In this document: piece after piece, positions 55,746 through 64,000 of the stretch
Position numbering within the stretch: the first letter of the stretch is position 1
Layout of the letters: every line of letters begins with the position of its first letter
Assembly (NCBI GenBank): GCA_936450465.1
Contig: OW388300.1
Location: 54,402,035 to 54,466,034, forward strand
Direction of reading: 5' to 3'
Length of the DNA: 64,000 nucleotides
Source of the DNA: Gibbula magus
Taxonomy: Eukaryota > Mollusca > Gastropoda > Trochida > Trochidae
Translations under genes and position numbers: made by a program
Notes under the pieces: generated by a model
The model's database searches: none
Told to the model about the DNA's origin: nothing
Seen by the model: only the letters and a program-made list of their open reading frames with translations

Positions 55746-55895
55746 GTGTTCACTTTCTAAATGGCATGTATATCTAATGCATTCAGCTTTGGGAGCTGCG
55801 TCAATTTACATCTATCAGAGGGGTACTGAATGTAAACTTTGCTTAACTATCGATTGTTGGACCCTGATTCAGTCAAGGCCCCTGGTCATGTGGTA

Positions 55896-58579
55896 CACGC
55901 CGTGTGAACGTGTACGCCAGAGCAATATTCCCACAAGGGAAATGTACGCTCCCCAATGCTGGCGGTAACTTTCGTTTTCATCAATCAGTGTTACCTTTTT
56001 TATATTCCAAAATCTTTCCGACAGTCACTCACAATTTTCCATCCGTACATAATAATTACACTTTATCATTAGTTAGAGCTGATACTGAAACAGCAAGTTT
56101 TAAGGGTATTGATGAGAGTATCTGTAAAATTTGAAGTCAATGCGTTTCTGGACTGTGAAGAAAATTACAGATTTTCATCCCGCCACGTGGTCGCGTGCTG
56201 TCCGCTTCCAATTCACGCAAGTGTCCGCTCTCAACTCACGTCATAGCAATTTTTTTGTACGCTTCCAAGTAGGTAATTTGAGAACTTTTCTACAGATTAA
56301 CCGTTTGTAACCCACATATGCGTGTCATATTTGTGTTAAATGGACACTTGCTGATGAAAGCTTCGACCACATTGAAGAAATAACCGATAAAGCTGAACCT
56401 CCGTTAACTTCAACGCCTCTTAAGGTCAAGAGAAGCCGCACATTATGCGGCAATTTTGCTCGTACCTACAGTTCTGTCTCCAATTTAAAGATCTGATGAA
56501 ATGCATTTTTCTCAAGAATGACAGATGATTACCTCTACGTATATTGTATATCGGAATCAATTGAGCATAAAATCGACACATGCAATTGATAATTTAGACG
56601 ATTTTAATTCACACATTTTAACACTACCGCAATTAGTGGGGCGATTCATTTTGAAAATGCTTACTGAGGCGTGAATTAAGCGACAGACGGGGCCGGCTAG
56701 ACAGTTACTTCGCCAAGCCTCGTTAATTAATTAATGATGATTATCACTGCCGCTAAATGAATTTATGAGGTGAATTACACCGCCAAAAAGACATGTTAAT
56801 TGTCATCTGCGGAATTACTTAGTTGGATATCTAAACATTCGTTATATGGGAAATTTAAGTTGGTTTTTTGAAGATTTCTTCGTGAAATTAACAATCAAAA
56901 TGTTGCGAAATTACGTTGAATTATGACTATCACCAATAATTAGATTACTCACGTGACGTCACAGAAGTTATCCCTTCAGGGGCCACACCCCCGCAGACTT
57001 TCATTCTGGTCGCAAGGGCTAAATTAGGCGGGTTTTTTTTGTTTTAAAAGTCGTGTATAAGTAATTTATGGACCGATTTCAGAAATTTAAAATCGAGCAA
57101 TTGTCAAATTAACATCACATTTAATGAATCCGATTTGACCATATGTCATTGCATCTATCCTTTAAGATCTCACATACGAGAGAAGCACGAGAAGGATGCA
57201 ACCTATGCAGATATGCATGAGCAAGAGTGACTACCATGGTCACATAAACACACATGCACAGATGAAACCGTTCTTGAAAGTGTACCAACTGCGCTAAACA
57301 GTATGTTCGTTCCAGTCGCTGTTTGTTCAATTTTACACGTTTTATTTGATTCACAGAATGGTGAACTATCTACAATCCTGGACATGGCTGTAGGAATTGT
57401 GATCTGACATTTTCTGTTTATTTATGTTCATTGTTTTTGTCACGAAAGGTGGCAAGTCTCTTGACATGTTTGTTTATATCCTATAAAAGGACAAATGCTT
57501 TTAATTTATTTGTTTTTTTAGTTTGTTAAATTCAATTATCTCAAAAGAAAACATGCTTGTTGATTTCTCCCCCGTATATTTCAGAGGTTACCATGAGACC
57601 AGAAATATATGGACCTGTTGATATATATGATATCTGAAGACACTTGGACGATATTCTCTATTCAGCAATATCTGTTTAATCAAAGGGACCTATCGGGGTA
57701 TTTTTTTTAAACGAAATTCGAGGGGACATTCCACTTCATGCACTTTTTTTTTATCGGCTTCAAGTTCTCGTATTGAATTTAGGGGGGACTCAAAAGGGAA
57801 AAAGATATGCATTAATATATATGTATGAAACTTAGGGGAAACCGGGGCAGGTTGGGTCAGTAAAACTTATTTTTGTTGTAATGTAAGTACATTGACAGAA
57901 AATAATTAAAAATTGGTTTACATACTTTCTTTACATCGCAAACTACAAATCGACCCAACCTGCCCCGACAGCCACATAAACCTCACTCACAGACACATAC
58001 TATTTTACCCTGTAAATAATTGAGCATTATTAAATGGAAACATGTAACCATTCCTTTTTCAATAATAAACTACGCTCTTGGGAGTGGACACCAAGATAAA
58101 TTGAGAGCGTACACTAAAGAAATGTTGTTGGGTCTTGGAAGTGTACACTGATTTTATGACCATGTAATCTTTAAACCAGAAATGCTCCTAAACGGTGAAC
58201 TGTCCAGTCTTTATATTTCGCAGGATTACTGATAATAGGACATAGAAAAGTATGTTAGAACTTTAGAACATTCGGATCAGTTGGTGTCAGAGTATTTTTG
58301 ACTGAAATCCGAAATTCACACGTGTAGCACTGACGGCAGTGTCCTAAATGTCTCAGCAGATAACTCTATGCAATGAATTGGTGATTGAAAGTTGGTGTAC
58401 GTATAATGTATGGAATGCTCATTAACAGCATGAAGTATCTCTGCTTAAAATTGTATATGTCATGAGATATTTAATAAAATTCTACTAACAACAGACAACA
58501 CGAAAGTTACCGCCAGCATTGGGGAGCTTACATTTCCCTTCTGGGAATATTGCTCTGGCGTACACGTTCACACGGGGTG
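55896..58579. mobile_element. 2.7-kb non-autonomous element with TIRs of about 90 bp
   Basis: The left arm CACGCCGTGTGAACGTGTAC, GCCAGAGCAATATTCCCA and CTCCCCAATGCTGGCGGTAA is mirrored on the right by CGAAAGTTACCGCCAGCATT, TGGGAATATTGCTCTGGCGT and ACACGTTCACACGGGGTG. No clear target duplication. No transposase frame appears inside. A related decayed copy lies at 47045-48160. Confidence 0.82.
57843..57967. mobile_element. Nested MITE with CGGGGCAGGTTGGGTC ends, 125 bp
   Basis: CGGGGCAGGTTGGGTC at the left and GACCCAACCTGCCCCG at the right are exact inverted repeats of 16 bp. It sits within the 2.7-kb element, so it inserted later. Confidence 0.88.
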
Positions 58580-59374
58580 CAACAGTCAGTGCTGGTAAAA
58601 GTTGCCTTACTCTGAGGATGTGGGTTCGAATCTTACAAGGGACTCCACCCCCCAAAAAAGTACCAGAATTTGTACTATTTAAGGAGGTGTTATCCCAATT
58701 GTAATCATGTCATATTTGTTCACTATCTATATGGCATGTATTTCTAGTTAATTATAGCTGTATAAATTCTACACTGCAGTAACTTTTACACTTTCTTTAT
58801 ACATCCGTCCCAGACTTCACATGCATTTTCAAGATGTGGTTTTATAAACTCTATCTGTTAGTGTCTGAATATCATGTATGAAACAACTGCTCCCAGAAGT
58901 AACACAAAGCAAACGTGTATGATCAGGCCCTACATTGAGACAGGACAAACCAAAGAGCTGGAAGATTATGCTGAGCAAGCAGAAAACATGGTAGGTAGCA
59001 GCAAGGTAAGTAACATGCGGAGGCATATCTGGACTCTGGAATGGTCATGCTTTCCTTGCCTTGAGATGTATGCCATTTCTTCAAGGTTAGGTATCTCCAA
59101 CCTTTGGTCGACTATTACTCAGCTTGATTCTATTTTTTTTTGGACAACAAATAATGAAAAGAACACCATTTTTCATGTTTTAATGTTGCAGGTTTATATT
59201 TCATAACAAAATAACTAAATCTTTAAAGTTATAAAATAACAATAAGTTAGCAATATATAATGATCATTGCACACGAACTTGAAACCCCTCACAGAGAACC
59301 TCTCCAGCAGTTAAACTCAATACTTGATTTCTCCAGATAAACTGCAAAGATATGTTTTCTACGACAACTTGTCA
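58580..59374. other. Intergenic sequence, nothing recognised
   Basis: The frame at 58874-59206 has no domain that I recognise and no splice support. Confidence 0.4.
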
Positions 59375-60540
59375 AAAAATAGAGCCATGGGCTCTGTAGC
59401 TCATCAAGATTTCATTGATTATTATCTAAGGTTGACTATCTAAGTTATATCAAGTAATACATTGTTATCAAGAAAAAAATAGGTTTTTTAGACCATGACT
59501 CCTGTGACCCAACTTTGGAGTCACAGGGTCACCAATCCTACAATTACAATTTCACCTTTCTACAGCTTTACGTACTTAAGATAAAGATGAAAATATTTGG
59601 GTCATGACCAGTGACCTAGATTGGGGTCACAGGGTCACAAAATCTACAATTTTGAATCCCCATTGGACAAGGAGTCTGCACACAACTTTTCAGCTCTCTA
59701 GACTTTTTGGAACTGGAGAAGAAGATAAAAATAGGTTTTTAAGGATGTGACCCCTGTGACCCCATTTGGGGTCATGGGGTCACGGAATCTACAAGTTAGT
59801 ATCCCCATTGGCCAAGGAGTCTGTACACAACTTTTCAGCTCTCTTGACCTTTTGGAACTGGAGAAGAAGATGAAAATAGGTTTTTAAGGATGTGACCCCG
59901 GTGACCCCATTTAGGGTCATGGGGTCACAAAATCTACAATTTAGAATCCCCATTGACCAAGAGTCTGCACACAACTTTTCAACTCTCTTGACTTTTTGGA
60001 ACTGGAGAAGACGATGAAAAAAGGTTTTTAAGGATATGACCCCTGTGACCCCATTTGGGGTCAAGGGGTCACGAAATCTACAATTTAGAATCCCCATTGG
60101 CCAAGGAGTCTGCACACAACTTTTCAGCTCTCTAGACCTTTTTGAACTGGAGAAGAAGATGAAAATAGGTTTTTAAGGATGTGACCCCGGTGACCCCATT
60201 TGGGGTCATGGGGTCACAAAATCTACAATTTAGAATCCCCATTGGCCAAGGAGTCTGTACACAACTTTTCAGCTCTCTTGACCTTTTGGAACTGGAGAAG
60301 AAGATGAAAATAGTTTTTTAAGGATGTGACCCCTGTGACCCCATTTGGGTTCACGGGGTCACGAAATCTACAATTTAGAATCCCCATTGGCCAAGGAGTC
60401 TGCACATAAAATTTTAGCTCTGTGGAGTCATTGGTTCTGGAGAAGAAGTCGAAAATGTGCAAAGTTTACGGACGGATGGATGGACGGACGGACGCCGCAC
60501 GCCATGCCATGCCATAAGCCCATCGGGCCTTTCAGCTAAC
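59375..60540 (+). mobile_element. Element with six tandem 145-bp units
   Basis: Head ATAGAGCCATGGGCTCTGTA then GCTCATCAAGATTTCATTGA. About six units of 144-146 bp follow; the phrase ATCTACAATT recurs near 59642, 59787, 59931, 60076, 60221 and 60366. The tail has GGACGGATGGATGGACGGAC and GCCCATCGGGCCTTTCAGCT. Palindromes (AGAGCCATGGGCTCT at the head, GCCCATCGGGC at the tail) mark both ends. Apparent minus-strand frames are repeat artefacts. The design resembles tandem-repeat-bearing non-autonomous elements. Confidence 0.82.
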
Positions 60541-61485
60541 AAGTAACATACAGAATCACTCCAAGCGTGTCTGCTGATATTAAACATGTCACAAATTGAT
60601 AACAGTTCTTAAAAGTCTCTAATGAATTACTGTTGATATATTTGATATCAGAAGACATTAGGGTGAGATTCAAATTATCATCGTAAATAATTATATAATC
60701 ACTGAATTCAGGACTTTACTTACAGTAAGTGGCATCATAGTTTGACTTCAAGTTTTTGTGATGTTGTAAATCCTTCTTTATATTATGTACGGTAATTATA
60801 AGTCATGTACTAGATGATGTCAAACCATTGTAATGTCAGGAGGCTAAAATGTAATAGTAATAGTTGAATTATATTTTAAACTGGTAATATGTCCTTAACA
60901 ACAAGGTTGTGGATGATAACATCACTGAATATTTAAAAAGTTTTCAAAAGCAGGGGGGGTGCGTAGGGGGGATTTATTCACAGAATTATTTCATGTTACT
61001 ATGACATAGAGAAAATATATACTCATATTTATATTTTATATCCAAAGAAACTCCACACCAAGCAAAATAGTGAATGCGTACAGAATATTCAACCTTTTGT
61101 AAAATCATGATAAATCCTTTGACAAGCACAGTTCTTTTAGACTTAAACTATTATTCATATAACGACATGGAATTTACAGAAGGTGTGAAATTAAAATTTA
61201 AACAGCGTAAGGTTTAACACTTTCATTGATTGTAAGAGTGGTCAGAAAGCATTGTCAACATGGGACCCAACATTTTGATATATTTAGTGTGAAGGTTCTT
61301 TTGGACATTGGCAATAAAGTTTATACCTCAAGACTCCAGAAAACAGAAACAGAAAAGTAGATGCACATTAAATTTGATGTTCTAATTTCAATATGGTAAT
61401 GGACGTGTTATAACTCATAACTTATGAATAAGTGCAAAAACCTGAGATGTGTTAACAAGGATAAATAATCCAATGGAAAAAAAAT
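60541..61485. other. AT-rich sequence between the two arrays, nothing recognised
   Basis: No gene or repeat boundary was seen. Confidence 0.45.
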
Positions 61486-64000
61486 AGAGCCATGGGCTCT
61501 GTAGCTCATCAGGATTTCATTGATTTACTATCTAAAGTTGAATATTTAAGTTATTTAAGTTATTGTTAACAAGCAAAAGATAGGTTCTTAGATCATGACC
61601 ACTGTGACCCCATTTGGGGTCCAGTGTCACATAATCTACAATTTAGAATCCCCATTGGCCAAGGAGTCTGCACACAACTTTTCAGCTCTCTAGACCTTTT
61701 GGAACTGGAGAAGAAGATAAAAGTAGGTTTTTAAGGCTGTGACCCCTGTGACCCCATTTGGGGTCACTTGGTCACGAAATCTACAATTAAGAATCCCCAT
61801 TGGCCAAGGAGTCTGCACACAACTTTTCAGCTCTCTAGACCTTTTGGAACTGGAAAAGAAGATGAAAATAAGTTTTTAAGGATGTGACTCCGGTGACCCC
61901 ATTTGCGGTCACGGGGTCACGGAATCTACAATTTAGAATCCCCATTGGTCAAGGAGTCTGCACACAATTTTTCAGCTCTCTAGACCTTTTGGAACTGGAG
62001 AAGAAGATGAAAATAAGTTTTTAAGGATGTGACCCCGGTGACCCCATTTGGGGTCACAGGGTCACGAAATCTACAATTTAGAATCCCCATTGGCCAAGGA
62101 GTCTGCACACAACTTTTCAGCTCTCTAGACCTTTTGGAACTGGAGAAGAAGATGAAAATAAGTTTTTAAGGATGTGACCCCTGTGACCCCATTTGGGGTC
62201 ACAGGGTCACGAAATCTACAATTTAGAATCCCCATTGGTCAAGGAGTCTGCACACAACTTTTCAGCTCTCTAGACCTTTTGGAACTCGAGAAGAAGATGA
62301 AAATAGGTTTTTAAGGATGTGACCCCTGTGACCCCATTTGGGGTTATGGGGTCACGAAATCTACAATTTAGAATCCCCATTGGCCAAGGAGTCTGCACAC
62401 AACTTTTCAGCTCTCTAGACCTTTTGGAACTGAAGAAGAAGTTGAAAATAGGTTTATAAGGATGTGACCCATGAAACCCCATTTGGGGTCATGGGGTCAC
62501 GAAATCTACAATTTAGAATCCCCACTGGCCAAGGAGTCTGCACACAACTTTTCAGCTCTCTAGACCTTTTGGAACTGAAGAAGAAGTTGAAAATAGGTTT
62601 TTAAGGATGTGACCCATGAAACCCCATTTGGGGTCATGGGGTCACGAAATCTACAATTTAGAATCCACATTGGCCAAGGAGTCTGCACACAACTTTTCAG
62701 CTCTCTAGACCTTTTGGAACTGGAGATGAAGATGAAAATAAGTTTTTAAGGATGTGACCCCGGTGACCCCATTTGGGGTCACAGGGTCACGGAATCTACA
62801 ATTTAGAATCCCCACTGGCCAAGGAGTCTGCACACAACTTTTCAGCTCTCTAGACCTTTTGGAACTGGAGAAGAAGATGAAAATAAGTTTTTAAGGATGT
62901 GACCCCGGTGACCCCATTTGGGGGTCACAGGGTCACGGAATCTACAATTTAGAATCCCCATTGGCCAAGGAGTCTGCACACAACTTTTCAGCTCTCTAGA
63001 CCTTTTGAAACTGGAGAAGAAGATGAAAATAAGTTTTTAAGGATGTGACCCCGGTGACCCCATTTGGGGTCACAGGGTCACGAAATCTACAATTTAGAAT
63101 CCCCATTGGCCAAGGAGTCTGCACACAACTTTTCAGCTCTCTAGACCTTTTGGAACTGGAGAAGAAGATGAAAATAAGTTTTTAAGGATGTGACCCCGGT
63201 GACCCAATTTGGGGTCACAGGGTCACGGAATCTACAATTTAGAATCCCCACTGGCCAAGGAGTCTGCACACAACTTTTCAGCTCTCTAGACCTTTTGGAA
63301 CTGGAGAAGAAGATGAAAATAAGTTTTTAAGGATGTGACCCCGGTGACCCCATTTGGGGTCACAGGGTCACGAAATCTACAATTTAGAATCCCCATTGGC
63401 CAAGGAGTCTGCACACAACTTTTCAGCTCTCTAGACCTTTTGGAACTGGAGAAGAAGATGAAAATAGGTTTTTAAGGATGTGACCCATGAAACCCCATTT
63501 GGGGTCATGGGGTCACGAAATCTACAATTTAGAATCCCCATTGGCCAAGGAGTCTGCACATAACTTTTCAGCTCTCTAGACCTTTTGGAACTGGAGAAGA
63601 AGATGAAAATAAGTTTTTAAGGATGTGACCCCGGTGACCCCATTTGGGGGTCACAGGGTCACGAAATCTACAATTTAGAATCCCCATTGGCCAAGGAGTC
63701 TGCACACAACTTTTCAGCTCTCTAGACCTTTTGGAACTGGAGAAGAAGATGAAAATAAGTTTTTAAGGATGTGACCCCGGTGACCCCATTTGGGGTCACA
63801 GGGTCACAGAATCTACAATTTAGAATCCCCACTGGCCAAGGAGTCTGCACACAACTTTTCAGCTCTCTAGACCTTTTGGAACTGGAGAAGAAGATGAAAA
63901 TAAGTTTTTAAGGATGTGACCCCGGTGACCCCATTTGGGGTCACAGGGTCACGAAATCTACAATTTAGAATCCCCATTGGCCAAGGAGTCTGCACACAAC
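61486..64000 (+). repeat. Expanded 145-bp satellite-like array, at least 17 units, running off the right edge
   Basis: It starts with the same head (AATAGAGCCATGGGCTCTGT at about 61486). It then has units at a 145-bp period from about 61634 to the window end (for example 63086, 63231, 63376, 63521, 63667, 63812). A unit contains GTGACCCCGGTGACCCCATT, TGGGGTCACAGGGTCACGAA, ATCTACAATTTAGAATCCCC, ATTGGCCAAGGAGTCTGCAC and TTTTCAGCTCTCTAGACCTT. GGTCAC/GTGACC pairs make each unit partly self-complementary. Late units are much more alike than early ones. Confidence 0.92.

Noticed and set aside
58874..59206. 110-codon plus-strand frame
   Set aside because: It looks more protein-like at its start, but I recognise no domain and see no partner exon; left as unexplained sequence.
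59789..60462. Minus-strand frames repeating WPMGILNCRFRDP
   Set aside because: Periodicity follows the 145-bp repeat, with frame breaks at each unit change; not a gene.

Overview
This is a eukaryotic, animal-type window. Genes are split into many short exons with GT/AG introns, non-coding DNA is AT-rich, and it is full of small transposons, tRNA-derived SINEs and tandem repeats. The recurring (GTGA)n plus TTTAACGCCGC motif resembles interspersed repeats I associate with marine gastropods. Penelope-like retroelement pieces and short elements with internal tandem repeats and GGACGGACGG-type ends also fit a mollusc. The assignment to mollusc, perhaps a vetigastropod-like snail, is an inference from repeat style, not from a marker gene.

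Three protein genes can be rebuilt, with splice phases that agree at every junction. (1) Minus strand, about 21.5 kb to beyond position 1: ANKAR, an ankyrin plus armadillo repeat protein; 12 coding exons (1014 codons) lie in the window and its 3' end is off the left edge. (2) Plus strand, 24607-30129: a 550-residue single-pass membrane prolyl 4-hydroxylase-like 2-oxoglutarate/Fe(II) dioxygenase in six exons, complete. (3) Minus strand, 34227-45596: a FAM117/GLCCI1-family protein, eight exons, with at least one upstream exon not located. Genes 1 and 2 are head to head about 3 kb apart; genes 2 and 3 are tail to tail about 4 kb apart. Nothing indicates that the three act in one pathway.

From about 46 kb to the right edge I find no host gene. 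That part is a transposon nest (47-59 kb) followed by two arrays of a 145-bp repeat (59.4-60.5 kb and 61.5 kb to beyond 64 kb). Introns carry a 1.77-kb hAT-type element with a perfect 8-bp target duplication, several fold-back MITEs, and a 30-bp minisatellite that keeps false reading frames open on both strands.

The most interesting observations are: a family of tRNA-Arg-like SINEs whose 5'-truncated copies go down to 46-60 bp yet keep perfect target-site duplications; one such insertion that duplicated a splice donor of the hydroxylase gene, beside a decayed partial copy of the same exon; a tandem duplication in ANKAR that supplies a second in-frame donor 135 nt downstream; a hammerhead-ribozyme-like core at the end of a Penelope-like relic; and a 2.9-kb element with arms of about 470 bp enclosing that relic.
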